Positions 52,029 to 61,303 of a DNA stretch of 64,000 nt are shown one piece after another. The position numbers and the translations under genes were made by a program. The DNA is from JANQJA01 sp047947185. Lineage in GTDB: Bacteria; Pseudomonadota; Gammaproteobacteria; Pseudomonadales; Azotimanducaceae. Position 1 is the stretch's first letter, and each line of letters opens with the position of its first letter. The notes beneath the pieces are model-generated. The model searched no databases. It was not told where the DNA came from and saw only the letters and a program-made list of their open reading frames with translations. The DNA lies in contig CP170502.1 in assembly GCA_047947185.1 (NCBI GenBank), positions 3,100,001-3,164,000 of the forward strand. The letters run 5' to 3'.

Positions 52029-52910
52029 CTAGAGTGAAACGGTGATGCCATGATTCACCAGGGTGGCAAAATAGACGTCTTCCAGGTCTGCCTCCACGGC
52101 TTCAAATCCGGCCGGCCGGTCGTCACTCAACACGTGAATGACCGTTTCGCCTTCCGACAGGTGTGACAGGATCACCCGGTACTGTTGCTGGTACTCGGGC
52201 ATTGAGCCCCGGCTGATTCGTTTGGACCAGACACTGCCGCGTACCTGGTCAATCACATCACCTGGCTTGCCCTTCAGCAGTATCTGCCCGTTCCCCATGA
52301 TGGCCATGTTGGAACAGAGGTCCGCCACGTCATCCACAATGTGAGTTGACAGTATCACCACCACGTTTTCGCCAATTTCCGCCAGCAGGTTGTGGAACCG
52401 GTTGCGCTCCGACGGATCAAGTCCGGCAGTGGGTTCGTCAACAATAATCAGGCGCGGGTTACCAATCAGCGCCTGTGCTATGCCAAAACGCTGCTTCATG
52501 CCGCCGGAGAAAGTGTCAATACGGGTGTTGCGAACCTCATACAGGTTGGTCTGTTCAAGCAGCGCTGCCACCATCTCCCGGCGCTCACCCTGGCTGGTAA
52601 TCCCTTTCAGGATGGCAAAGTGGTTCAGCATGTCGAGCGGTGTCATGCGTGGGTAAACACCAAACTGTTGCGGCAGGTAACCAAGGGTTCGACGCAGGGA
52701 TTCCTTGTCGTGAATGATGTCAATGTCATCCAGCATGGCTGTGCCCGAATCCGGTTCCTGCAGGGTGGCCAGTGTTCGCATCAAGGTTGACTTGCCTGCC
52801 CCGTTTGGACCCAGCAAACCAAACATGCCGGTCGGGATATCAAGGAAAACACCCTGCAGGGCGCGTACGCCATTGGCATAGGTTTTTGACAAATCGCGAA
52901 TCGTCAGCAT
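52029..52910 (-). CDS. ABC transporter ATP-binding protein
   Basis: A 293-residue ATPase from ATG 52910 (MLTIRDLSKTYANGVRALQGVFLDIPTGMFGLLGPNGAGKSTLMRTLATLQEPDSG). It has Walker A GPNGAGKST, the signature FSGGMKQRFGIAQALIGNPRLIIVDEPTAGLDPSERN and the switch His in STHIVDDVADLCSN. It is upstream of the permease-peptidase gene on the same strand and almost certainly forms one transporter with it. Confidence 0.95.
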   Translation of the reverse strand: MLTIRDLSKTYANGVRALQGVFLDIPTGMFGLLGPNGAGKSTLMRTLATLQEPDSGTAMLDDIDIIHDKESLRRTLGYLPQQFGVYPRMTPLDMLNHFAILKGITSQGERREMVAALLEQTNLYEVRNTRIDTFSGGMKQRFGIAQALIGNPRLIIVDEPTAGLDPSERNRFHNLLAEIGENVVVILSTHIVDDVADLCSNMAIMGNGQILLKGKPGDVIDQVRGSVWSKRISRGSMPEYQQQYRVILSHLSEGETVIHVLSDDRPAGFEAVEADLEDVYFATLVNHGITVSL

Positions 52911-53128
52911 GACAGCTCCCTTGTATATCAGCCAGGCATGTCCCAAGCAGCAATTGGGCCAGTTTCGTATCTTGATGATTTTGTTATAACTTTTTTGCGC
53001 GACACGCGCCATGCAAAACGAAATTTGCCAGCAATTCGTCAGATTGACCAGCAGACTGCTACCCAGCACCCTCATCTACCGCTCCCAGCGGGACTTCACT
53101 ATGATGTTCACCTGCAAGGAGGGAGAAG

Positions 53129-56100
53129 ATGGCTAACGCTTACTGGGAAAATCCTGAGGTGGTGGGTGTCGGCAGGTTACCTGCCCGGGCCCATTTCAGG
53201 CGGTTTGCTACCAGCGACAATGCGCGCGCAAACAAGAACGAGGTGCTGCTGTCGCTGGACGGCAACTGGCGATTCCTGCGGGCAGCTTCGCCTTCAGCGG
53301 GACCTGGCAACTGGCTCAGACCGGATTTTGACGACAGCACCTGGCAGACCATCAGCGTGCCGGGTCTCTGGACAATGGACCCTGCCGGCTTGCCGGACCG
53401 ACCCATCTACACCAACGTGGTCATGCCAATTCGGAGCGAACCGCCCCTGGTACCCCCGGACAATCCAACGGGGTTCTATCGCAAAACGTTCAAACTGCCG
53501 CGCGGTTATGTAAACAAACGCATTGTCATTCAGCTTGGTGGTGTTGAAAACTGCTTTTTCATTTACCTGAACGGCGTTGAAGTCGGCTTTTCCAAGGACT
53601 CCCGCTTACCTGCCGAATTTGACCTGACGCCTCACCTGATTCCGGGGCTCAACACCCTTTGCCTGATGGTGATGCGCTGGAGCGACTCAAGCTTCATTGA
53701 GGACCAGGACCAGTGGTGGCACGCCGGGATTCATCGCAGCGTATCCCTGTACGCGACCCCCGGGGTCTACCTGCGCGATATCTTTTGCAAGCCCACGCTT
53801 GATGTCAGCAGCGGGGCAGGTGCACTCAACCTTAGCGTACAGCTTGGCGATACCAATCGCAGTGCTCTCAATCATTCGGTTACGGCAACCCTGTATGACA
53901 GCGAGGGCGAAAAGCAGGTCACACGCCTGACGCGGCAAACAGTCACCAAAGCCGCCTATTATCCGGTGGTCGGCAAAGGCGCCACGCTTGAACTGGCCAG
54001 CCGGCCACGCAAGGTCAAACCCTGGTCCGCCGAATCCCCGACGCTTTACCGGCTTGTTGTCACACTGTTCGATCCTGATGGCAATGAACTTGAATCAACC
54101 TCAGTGCAGGTGGGATTCAGGCATATCGAAATCCGGGATCGCGAACTGCTTATCAATGGCCAGCCGGTTCTCATCAAAGGCGTGAACCGACACGACCACT
54201 CGGACGAAACCGGCAAGGTCATTTCGGAATCGCTGCTGCGGCAGGATATCGAGACCATGAAACAGCACAACATCAACGCGGTCAGGACCGCCCACTATCC
54301 CAATGATTCCCGTTTCCTGGAGCTGTGCGACGAGTACGGCCTGTACGTCATTGATGAGTGCAACATTGAGGCTCATCATCACTATCAACAGCTGGGTAAA
54401 GATCCCGCCTGGGGAACAGCCTTTCTCAATCGGGTGATACGCATGGTTGAGCGTGACAAGAACCATGCCTGCATCTTTTCCTGGAGCATGGGCAACGAAA
54501 CAGGTTTTGGCCCGCACCATGCGGCGATGGCAGCATGGGTGAGGGAATATGACCCATCCCGACCGATTCACAACGAAAATGCCATCTGCGAGCAGGCTAT
54601 CCGCACCATGTGGAACGAAAACCCGCATGGCACTGACCTGGTCTGCCCCATGTACCCTAGCGTTGAAGATATCATCAATCACGCCAGGAACTCAGAAGAC
54701 CCACGACCACTCATCATGTGTGAGTATGCCCACGCCATGGGCAACAGTTGTGGCAACCTGAAAGAGTACTGGGAAGCGATCGAATCCCTGCATGGGCTGC
54801 AGGGTGGGTTTATCTGGGAGTGGATTGATCACGGTATCAGGGATACGGCAAATGGCATCCCCTACTGGGCTTATGGCGGTGACTTTGGGGAGGAGCGCCA
54901 CGATCTCAATTTTGTTTGTGACGGGCTTTGCTGGCCTGATCGGACACCACATTCATCGCTACTTGAATTCAAGAAGATCGTCCAGCCCATTCGTGTAACG
55001 GCTATCAGCGGCAAGCGCTTTCGCGTTCACAACAACCAGTGGTTCAGCAGCCTCTCCGGCTTTGTCCTCACCTATGAGGTGCTTGTTAATGGCGAGACTC
55101 TTCTCGAGGGCAAACTGGATCGAATGGCCACGGCACCACAGCAGCATGAAGATATCCGCCTGCCGGGCGCCCTGCCCCCTGCAAAAGCCGGCCAGGAAGT
55201 TTCGGTTATATTCTACTTCCGGACCGCAAGAGCAAGTCGCTGGGCACCCGCTGGGCACCTGGTTGCCTGGGAACAGCTGGAGACCAGTCGCAAGCCGGCG
55301 ACCCCGGCAAAAACCGGCAGCCGCTCAGCGCCAGGCCTGAAAAAGGTCAAAGGCGGGTATCTGTTCGAACGCGATGGTTACCAGTTGACGTTTGACGAGC
55401 AGGGGCTCTCGAGCTGGCGCCAAGGCGAAAAAGCGCTCATTCTGCAGGGTCCGCAGCTTAACATCTGGCGGGCGCCCCTGGATAACGATGGGATCAAGGG
55501 GAAAGGCAACCAGGCCGGAAAACCGCTTGGGCGCTGGCGGGAACTGGGCATTGACCATCTCCAGGCAGCAAGAGCCACGCTCAGCGTGAAAGGACGGGAG
55601 ATCACCCATATCCATCAGTTTGTGGCCAACACCGGGGGTATCCAGGTCAGGACCCGTTATGCCCTCATTGCCGGGCACCAGATCCGGGTTCAGCATGATT
55701 TTGACGTCGACAGGGCCCTCGCTGACCTGCCCAGGCTTGGTGTACGCCTGGTAGTGCCGGCCGGCTTTGAGTCTTTCAGCTGGTTTGGACGAGGACCCCA
55801 TGAGACCTACTGTGACCGCAAGGCCTCGGGCATGCTGCGCGTTCACCAGAGCACCGTGAGTGAACAGTACGTGCCTTACATCCTGCCCCAGGAACATGGC
55901 AACCTGACCGACGTTCGCTGGCTTGACGTCGGCGACCCAAACACATCAATTCGTATCACATCCACCACTGGAGCCATGGAGGCCAGCGCAAGCCACTACC
56001 CCCACGAGCGCCTGACACCCGCCATGCATACCTACGAGGTCACCCCGGTACCAGAGACCTGGCTTTCACTGGATGTCATGCAACGCGGGGTGGGCGGCGC

Positions 56101-56191
56101 AAGTTGTGGACCGGACACCCTGCCCCAGTATCGTCTCAAGGCCGGCAAACACAAGCTCACCTACAACATCACAATGGTGCAAGAAACCTGA
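53129..56191 (+). CDS. lacZ: Glycoside hydrolase family 2 beta-galactosidase
   Basis: A 1020-residue LacZ-type enzyme that hydrolyses beta-galactosides. It starts MANAYWENPEVVGVGRLPARAHFR after an AAGGAGGG ribosome site. The acid/base residue is E457 in FSWSMGNETGFGP and the nucleophile is E532 in IMCEYAHAMGN. The sugar-binding N-terminal domain (GVENCFFIYLNGVEVGFSKDSRLPAEFDLT), the barrel and the C-terminal beta-sandwich (GRGPHETYCDRKASG) are complete. No signal peptide is seen, so it is cytoplasmic. No permease or repressor adjoins it; it is divergent from the ABC ATPase. Confidence 0.96.
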   Translation: MANAYWENPEVVGVGRLPARAHFRRFATSDNARANKNEVLLSLDGNWRFLRAASPSAGPGNWLRPDFDDSTWQTISVPGLWTMDPAGLPDRPIYTNVVMPIRSEPPLVPPDNPTGFYRKTFKLPRGYVNKRIVIQLGGVENCFFIYLNGVEVGFSKDSRLPAEFDLTPHLIPGLNTLCLMVMRWSDSSFIEDQDQWWHAGIHRSVSLYATPGVYLRDIFCKPTLDVSSGAGALNLSVQLGDTNRSALNHSVTATLYDSEGEKQVTRLTRQTVTKAAYYPVVGKGATLELASRPRKVKPWSAESPTLYRLVVTLFDPDGNELESTSVQVGFRHIEIRDRELLINGQPVLIKGVNRHDHSDETGKVISESLLRQDIETMKQHNINAVRTAHYPNDSRFLELCDEYGLYVIDECNIEAHHHYQQLGKDPAWGTAFLNRVIRMVERDKNHACIFSWSMGNETGFGPHHAAMAAWVREYDPSRPIHNENAICEQAIRTMWNENPHGTDLVCPMYPSVEDIINHARNSEDPRPLIMCEYAHAMGNSCGNLKEYWEAIESLHGLQGGFIWEWIDHGIRDTANGIPYWAYGGDFGEERHDLNFVCDGLCWPDRTPHSSLLEFKKIVQPIRVTAISGKRFRVHNNQWFSSLSGFVLTYEVLVNGETLLEGKLDRMATAPQQHEDIRLPGALPPAKAGQEVSVIFYFRTARASRWAPAGHLVAWEQLETSRKPATPAKTGSRSAPGLKKVKGGYLFERDGYQLTFDEQGLSSWRQGEKALILQGPQLNIWRAPLDNDGIKGKGNQAGKPLGRWRELGIDHLQAARATLSVKGREITHIHQFVANTGGIQVRTRYALIAGHQIRVQHDFDVDRALADLPRLGVRLVVPAGFESFSWFGRGPHETYCDRKASGMLRVHQSTVSEQYVPYILPQEHGNLTDVRWLDVGDPNTSIRITSTTGAMEASASHYPHERLTPAMHTYEVTPVPETWLSLDVMQRGVGGASCGPDTLPQYRLKAGKHKLTYNITMVQET

Positions 56192-56873
56192 GTACGCTGC
56201 TTTCAGGCTGTGCCGGTGTATCTGGCGAGGCCGCCTGACCAGACCTTGTCTGGCCGGGCCTCTCCTGGCCGGGCCTCGCCTGCCCGGGCCCTTCCAGACG
56301 CGAGAAACCCTGCTGCAGGAGTTCACTGGCGAAGCGTCCTCGCTGCCCGCGACCCGGATCAATCAGGATAACTCTTGCGCCGGGAGCGGCATGACGGGCG
56401 ATAAACCGGGCAAGATCAGCGGCATGCTCATCTTCGTAGAGCAAATCACTGCCAATGATCAGATCAAATGTGCCCATGGCAGTGTCCGGGTTTTCCCAGT
56501 TGGCCCGCAGAAACGGAATGCGGTCCCCGTCGTTCAGTTCAACGTTGCGGTCGAGGAATGTTTCCGCAGCGGGATGATAGTCCATGGCGGAAATATCAGC
56601 GCCACGTGAGTTGAGCAGGAGGCTGGCAAGGCCAATGCCACAACCTACTTCCAGGATTCGTTTGCCCACCGTATTCTCACCAAGCATGAGCTCTGCCAGG
56701 TGCTCACCCGCCGGCCAAAGTACCCCGAACAGGGACCACTGGGCGGAAGATATGCCCATGCGGGCGGCCGCAAGATCGGTTGCGTCAAACTGCTGACGAT
56801 CGCGCAAGGTGCAAAGATGTATATCCACGTCACCAATCTCAATTGTCTGGTAACGCAGCCTGATATCTGACAT
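56169..56873 (-). CDS. SAM methyltransferase with a repetitive C-terminal tail
   Basis: A 234-residue enzyme of the Methyltransf_16-like type: GEHLAELMLGENTVGKRILEVGCGIGLASLLLNSRGADISAMDYHPAAETFLDRNVELND, FDLIIGSDLLYEDEHAADLARFIARHAAPGARVILIDPGRGQRGRFASELLQQGF. The tail after about residue 200 is four 5-residue units (GPGQA, RPGQE, RPGQT, RSGQA) from a 15-bp tandem repeat (about 56242-56300) and is probably not functional. Its end overlaps the beta-galactosidase end by 23 bp (convergent). Confidence 0.85.
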   Translation of the reverse strand: MSDIRLRYQTIEIGDVDIHLCTLRDRQQFDATDLAAARMGISSAQWSLFGVLWPAGEHLAELMLGENTVGKRILEVGCGIGLASLLLNSRGADISAMDYHPAAETFLDRNVELNDGDRIPFLRANWENPDTAMGTFDLIIGSDLLYEDEHAADLARFIARHAAPGARVILIDPGRGQRGRFASELLQQGFSRLEGPGQARPGQERPGQTRSGQAASPDTPAQPESSVLRFLAPL

Positions 56874-57019
56874 TCGGTTGGCTCCCGCTCTGGCATCTGC
56901 TGCGTAAAACGCAGCCAGTTAACGGCAGCCGCGAAAAGGGGCACCTTAGCCTGTTGGTACCCCGATAGCCAGAACTGCAGCAGCATGGTCAGGCGCTGTC
57001 GCCTCACGCAGCCCTGTCA

Positions 57020-57793
57020 TCAGTCACCCAGTGACTGCATAAGGAAAGTTGTTACGGCGGCGTTGAAGGCAGCCGGCTGATCGATATTGGCGGCATGACC
57101 CGCGGCCGGCAATACTACCTTGCTGGCACCGGGGATTTTGGCTGCCATGTAGTCTGATGGCACGCGAAACGGAGTGTCATCTTCCCCCACCAGTACCAGC
57201 GTGGGCAGGGTGATGTCCGGCAGTGACTGGATGACGCGGTCGTCCACCTGGGCGAGCATACCGCGGGCCGCAAGCGCAAGCCCCTGCGCAGATGTGTGCT
57301 GGGCAACCCTGACCTCATTACCCGCTCCCAGGGCCGCAAGGCCTTCAGTTTCAAAAGCCTTTGCCCGCGCCTCTGCGGTGTCGTTCCAGCCCTGCCGCGC
57401 CGTTGCATTCTTGTAGCCCGGACCGGTATCAAACAGCATCAGTGCCAGACACCGGTCCGGATATGTCGCGTGGAACGCAAGGGTCATGTAACCGCCCAGG
57501 GACAGGCCACCAATCACTGCCTGCGCCACGCCGCAAGCATCCAGAATTGCCGCCATATCGCCAACGGTGTGAGCTTCGGAATAAAGTGTGGGATCAGCCG
57601 GACTGTCTGACTGGCCATGGCCCCGCATATCCCAGGTGATAAGGTTGCAGATTTTGGTCAGGGCGTCCAACTGCCCTTCCCACATAGCACTGGTTGCGCT
57701 GTAGCCATGACTTAGCAGAACTGTTGGGCGTTGCGCATCACCCTGGTGAAATTCAAAGTAGATCCTGACCCCGTCCCGATCGAGCATTGCCAT
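57020..57793 (-). CDS. Alpha/beta hydrolase (3-oxoadipate enol-lactonase-like)
   Basis: A 257-residue hydrolase: RPTVLLSHGYSATSAMWEGQLDALTKICNLITWDMRGHGQSDSP (oxyanion HG), nucleophile elbow VIGGLSLGGYM, then TLVLVGEDDTPFR (Asp) and PAAGHAANIDQPAAFN (His), so the triad is complete. The layout is that of enol-lactonases and related esterases, but no beta-ketoadipate genes lie nearby, so the substrate is open. Confidence 0.88.
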   Translation of the reverse strand: MAMLDRDGVRIYFEFHQGDAQRPTVLLSHGYSATSAMWEGQLDALTKICNLITWDMRGHGQSDSPADPTLYSEAHTVGDMAAILDACGVAQAVIGGLSLGGYMTLAFHATYPDRCLALMLFDTGPGYKNATARQGWNDTAEARAKAFETEGLAALGAGNEVRVAQHTSAQGLALAARGMLAQVDDRVIQSLPDITLPTLVLVGEDDTPFRVPSDYMAAKIPGASKVVLPAAGHAANIDQPAAFNAAVTTFLMQSLGD

Positions 57794-57879
57794 GCTGACC
57801 CCTCTTCACACTATGCTGATTGATAGAACTTACTGTAATCATTGGTACAATGAAAGCGTCTGCACATCCTGGAGCCACA

Positions 57880-58524
57880 ATGAAGCGAACCCTGGTTTGG
57901 GATCTTCCCACGCGCCTGTTTCACTGGAGTCTGGTCGTACTGATCATTGTGTCTTTTTACACGGGATATACCGGCGGTTTTCGCGAGATGGATATCCACA
58001 TGCTGAGTGGCTACGGAATTCTTGCCCTTGTGGTGTTCCGGATCCTGTGGGGTATAGTCGGCAGCCGAAACGCCCGCTTCGCCTCTTTTGTCCGTGGACC
58101 AGGTGCCATCGTTGGCTACCTGCGTGGCACCGGAGACGCCTCACCCGGACACAATCCACTGGGTGCCCTCAGTGTCATTGCAATCCTGGTTGCACTACTG
58201 GTCCAGGTCACAACGGGCCTCTTCGCCAACGATGACATCATGCTGGAGGGGCCGCTTACGCACCTTATATCCTACGACACAAGCCGCCAGCTGACAGCGA
58301 TCCACGAGATCAACCGCTGGGTTATTGTGGCCCTTGTGGTGCTTCATCTGCTGGCAATAACCTTCTACCAGTTTGTTCGCAAGGCGGGAATCATTGGCCC
58401 AATGGTCACAGGCTACCGTAACGTTGATGACCGATATGCCGACGAGAAGAACAACTGGGTACTTGCACTGGTTCTGCTCGGCGTCTCAGCGGGCCTGGTG
58501 TACTGCCTGGTCAATTTTGTCTAG
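57880..58524 (+). CDS. Cytochrome b561-type membrane protein
   Basis: A 214-residue integral membrane di-haem b-type cytochrome (MKRTLVWDLPTRLFHWSLVVLIIVSFYTGYTGGFREMDIHMLSGYGILALVVFRILWGIVG ...), with His residues in the first, second and last helices (LFHWSL, DIHMLSGYG, AIHEINRW, VLHLLAITFYQ). Start ATG 57880 follows a GGAG site; the frame upstream is not homologous. It probably passes electrons between quinol and a c-type cytochrome; a cytochrome c' gene lies convergently just beyond a hairpin. Confidence 0.9.
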   Translation: MKRTLVWDLPTRLFHWSLVVLIIVSFYTGYTGGFREMDIHMLSGYGILALVVFRILWGIVGSRNARFASFVRGPGAIVGYLRGTGDASPGHNPLGALSVIAILVALLVQVTTGLFANDDIMLEGPLTHLISYDTSRQLTAIHEINRWVIVALVVLHLLAITFYQFVRKAGIIGPMVTGYRNVDDRYADEKNNWVLALVLLGVSAGLVYCLVNFV

Positions 58525-58536
58525 GTACTGCCCGCA

Positions 58537-58562
58537 CCTGGCGCCAGCATCGTGGCGCCAGG
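58537..58562. terminator. Perfect hairpin between convergent cytochrome genes
   Basis: Arms CCTGGCGCCA and TGGCGCCAGG (10 bp) enclose the 6-base loop GCATCG, between two converging genes. No T-run follows on either strand, but the stem is very stable and could serve both. Confidence 0.6.
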
Positions 58563-58584
58563 CAAGAGCTGGAGGTAATGTCGA

Positions 58585-59007
58585 CTAGTTTTCAGCCCTG
58601 AAGTTATCGTGGCAACCTTTGCAGGACTGACCAAGCGCCTGCATGGCAGGGCCAATCTGGCCACCGTTATTCGCTGCATCAGCAATCCCATTGGCGGCAC
58701 TGACAAACTTGTCCATCGCCGCGCTGAACTCAGCAGGCTTTTCCCAGATTGCCGGCAGCGCCTCTGTCTTCGGACCACCACTGCCAGCGGGAAACACCCC
58801 GGGGGCAACTTTGGCAAGGTCTGCCATCGCATTGGCGTGCAGTCCAAACTCATCGCTATGCACGCGGCCGCGCAGGATCGCCCCCATGCTGGACATGTGG
58901 CCACCAATGGCTTTCATGACACCCTCGCGATACTTCGCTTCCGCCTCGCCATCAGCCAGGGTCGTGTGGGCAAACATCAATGTAATGACCAATACAGCAA
59001 ACTTCAT
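58585..59007 (-). CDS. Class II cytochrome c (cytochrome c')
   Basis: A 140-residue periplasmic protein from MKFAVLVITLMFAHTTLADGEAEAKYREGVMKAIGGHMSSMGAILRG, with a signal peptide, four-helix bundle features and the haem motif CKGCH near the C-terminus (QALGQSCKGCHDNFRAEN). Cytochromes c' bind gases such as NO or act as electron carriers. The cytochrome b561-type gene next to it is a familiar partner. Confidence 0.93.
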   Translation of the reverse strand: MKFAVLVITLMFAHTTLADGEAEAKYREGVMKAIGGHMSSMGAILRGRVHSDEFGLHANAMADLAKVAPGVFPAGSGGPKTEALPAIWEKPAEFSAAMDKFVSAANGIADAANNGGQIGPAMQALGQSCKGCHDNFRAEN

Positions 59008-59170
59008 TCTACTCTCCTTGAACATCTCTCGGCACGGCGCGCCGCTTGCCCCTAGCATAGCCTGAAGCATACCCGCGAATAAACTCTCTCTCCCCATTAA
59101 CCGGTCGCGTCAGTAGCTTGCGCCCTGTGGTAAGGTAGCGCCCAGTCAACATCTGAGGCTAACCGGAACC

Positions 59171-59410
59171 ATGGCCACCAAAAAATCTTACCCATTTGAA
59201 GCATCGCTGGCGCGCCTGGAGGCGCTGGTGGAAAAGATGGAAGCGGGGGAATTGTCCCTGGAAGATTCGGTCAAGACTTTTGAGGAGGGTATCAGGCTGA
59301 CCAGGGAGTGCCAGCAGGCCCTCAGGGAAGCGGAGCAGAAAGTTGCAATGCTCATCAGCACAGGCGATTCCGTAGAAGAGCAGCCATTGCCTCCCCTGGC
59401 TGACGACTGA
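59171..59410 (+). CDS. xseB: Exodeoxyribonuclease VII small subunit
   Basis: A 79-residue protein (MATKKSYPFEASLARLEALVEKMEAGELSLEDSVKTFEEGIRLTRECQQALREAEQKVAMLI), the standard helical XseB that binds the large subunit XseA of this single-strand DNA exonuclease. It is 15 bp before dxs. The ispA gene that often separates xseB and dxs is absent. Confidence 0.96.
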   Translation: MATKKSYPFEASLARLEALVEKMEAGELSLEDSVKTFEEGIRLTRECQQALREAEQKVAMLISTGDSVEEQPLPPLADD

Positions 59411-59425
59411 CAGCTGATTTATCCC

Positions 59426-61204
59426 ATGTTTGACCAGATTCCGACGACAAGGCCCGCAACCCCTCTCCTTGACATGATCAACTCGCCTGCCGATCTCCGC
59501 GAGCTGCCGCCCGAGCGACTTCCGGAACTGGCTCGTGAACTAAGACATTTCCTGCTCTTTACGGTTGGCCAGACGGGCGGGCACTTTGGCGCCGGACTGG
59601 GTGTTGTTGAACTCACCATCGCGTTGCACTACATATTCAACACGCCCGAAGACAAACTGGTCTGGGATGTCGGTCACCAGACTTATCCCCACAAGATTCT
59701 GACTGGGCGGCGCGAGCAAATGGCAACCCTGAGGCAGCAGGACGGCATCGCCCCTTTCCCTTCGCGCGCTGAGTCGGTGTACGACACTTTTGGCGTAGGG
59801 CACTCTTCAACCTCCATCAGCGCAGCGCTGGGATTTGCAGTGACGGCTGCCGCCCGCGGTGATCAGGCACGTGCAGTCGCCATTATCGGGGACGGCGCCA
59901 TGACCGCTGGCCTTGCTTACGAAGCCCTGTGCCATGCAGCAGACCTTTCCGCTGATGTGATCATTGTGCTGAACGATAACGCCATGTCCATTTCCCAGCC
60001 GGTTGGCAGCCTCTCAAGGTATTTTGCCAGCGTACTTCGCCTCAAGAACGAATCGGAATCGCCCGTTACCCTGTTTGAGCAGCTTGGGCTCCGGTACCAG
60101 GGTCCTGTTGACGGACATGACATTACCGCTGTCTGTAATGCGCTGGCACAGATGAAAGACCAGCCTGGACCAGCGCTGTTACACGTCATTACCCGCAAAG
60201 GCAAAGGTTATGGTCCGGCTGAGGCGTCACCGGTCACCTCACACGCCATGACCAAAATTGAGCCCATGGGAACCAACAGCAAACCCGGCCGGCCCTATGC
60301 CGGGGTTTTTGGCGAGTGGGCCTGTGACATGGCGGCGGCTGATGAACGCCTGGTGGCAATTACACCCGCCATGCGAGAGGGGTCGGACCTTGTCAGGTTC
60401 AGCGAGACCTTTCCGCAAAGGTATTTTGACGTTGCCATTGCAGAACAGCACGCCGTTGCATTTGCAGCCGGGCTTGCAGCCAGTGGTGCCAAACCGGTTG
60501 TCGCAATCTACTCAACGTTCCTGCAGCGCGCCTACGACCAGGTGATTCATGACGTCGCGATCCAGGAGCTTGATGTGCTGTTTGCCATCGATCGGGCAGG
60601 TTTACTGGAAGATGGGCCCACCCACTCGGGCGTATTTGACCTGTCTTTCCTGCGATGTGTGCCCAACATGATCATTATGGCGCCATCAAACGAAAACGAA
60701 GCACGACTGATGCTCACAACCGGTTACCAATACCCCGGTCCCGCCGCGGTACGATATCCCAGGGGGAACGGGCCCGGTGCAGAAATTGATCCCTCCTTCC
60801 TGACCCTGCCAATCGGCAAAGGTGTCGTGCGTCGCGCCGGTGAACGCGTTGCCTTACTCGCTTTTGGGTCGATGAATACACCCGCCAGCATCGTCGCTGA
60901 TCGCATGGGCGCCACGCTCGTTGATATGCGTTTTGTCAAACCGCTTGACGACAACCTGGTTTTTTCGTTGCTGGAAACCCATGAGTTGCTGGTGACCGTA
61001 GAGGAGAACGTGGTTGCCGGTGGTGCCGGTGCCGCCGTGGCTGAGCTTTTGGCAGGCCGGTCAAGACCCGTGAACCTGCTCCTGCTGGGTATTGGTGATG
61101 AGTTTGTTCCCCATGACAAACCTGCAGAAATGCTCGCCCGGTGTGGACTGGACGCGGCAGGTATTGAACGGGCCATTCAGCGCAGGCTGGATGCAGGTGA
61201 CTGA
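59426..61204 (+). CDS. dxs: 1-deoxy-D-xylulose-5-phosphate synthase
   Basis: The first enzyme of the MEP isoprenoid pathway joins pyruvate and glyceraldehyde 3-phosphate using thiamine diphosphate. The 592-residue protein has the N-terminal TVGQTGGHFGAGLGVVELTIALHYIFNTPEDKLVWDVGHQTYPHKILTGRR, the TPP motif GDGAMTAGLAYEAL and the catalytic FPQRYFDVAIAEQHAVAFAAGLA and AIDRAGLLEDGPTHSGVFD segments. It is slightly shorter than the usual 620 residues but has no visible gap in the core. Confidence 0.97.
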   Translation: MFDQIPTTRPATPLLDMINSPADLRELPPERLPELARELRHFLLFTVGQTGGHFGAGLGVVELTIALHYIFNTPEDKLVWDVGHQTYPHKILTGRREQMATLRQQDGIAPFPSRAESVYDTFGVGHSSTSISAALGFAVTAAARGDQARAVAIIGDGAMTAGLAYEALCHAADLSADVIIVLNDNAMSISQPVGSLSRYFASVLRLKNESESPVTLFEQLGLRYQGPVDGHDITAVCNALAQMKDQPGPALLHVITRKGKGYGPAEASPVTSHAMTKIEPMGTNSKPGRPYAGVFGEWACDMAAADERLVAITPAMREGSDLVRFSETFPQRYFDVAIAEQHAVAFAAGLAASGAKPVVAIYSTFLQRAYDQVIHDVAIQELDVLFAIDRAGLLEDGPTHSGVFDLSFLRCVPNMIIMAPSNENEARLMLTTGYQYPGPAAVRYPRGNGPGAEIDPSFLTLPIGKGVVRRAGERVALLAFGSMNTPASIVADRMGATLVDMRFVKPLDDNLVFSLLETHELLVTVEENVVAGGAGAAVAELLAGRSRPVNLLLLGIGDEFVPHDKPAEMLARCGLDAAGIERAIQRRLDAGD

Positions 61205-61205
61205 T

Positions 61206-61303
61206 GGAGATCTCTCCACTTCGGCCCTGCGGGCCTGCGGTCGAGACGACGCGCAAGCGTCGTTTCGACCGGAGCGGCGCCAGCCGCGAAGCGGAGAAAC
61301 CTC
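61206..61303. repeat. Single copy of the palindromic repeat family
   Basis: Left half GGAGATCTCTCCACTTCGGC ... GGTCGAGACGACG, a short loop CGCAAG, and right half CGTCGTTTCGACC ... GCGAAGCGGAGAAACCTC form a long hairpin. The inner 13-bp arms differ at one position only. It fills the gap between the convergent dxs and ribA genes and ends at the ribA stop codon, so it may act as their shared terminator. Confidence 0.85.
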
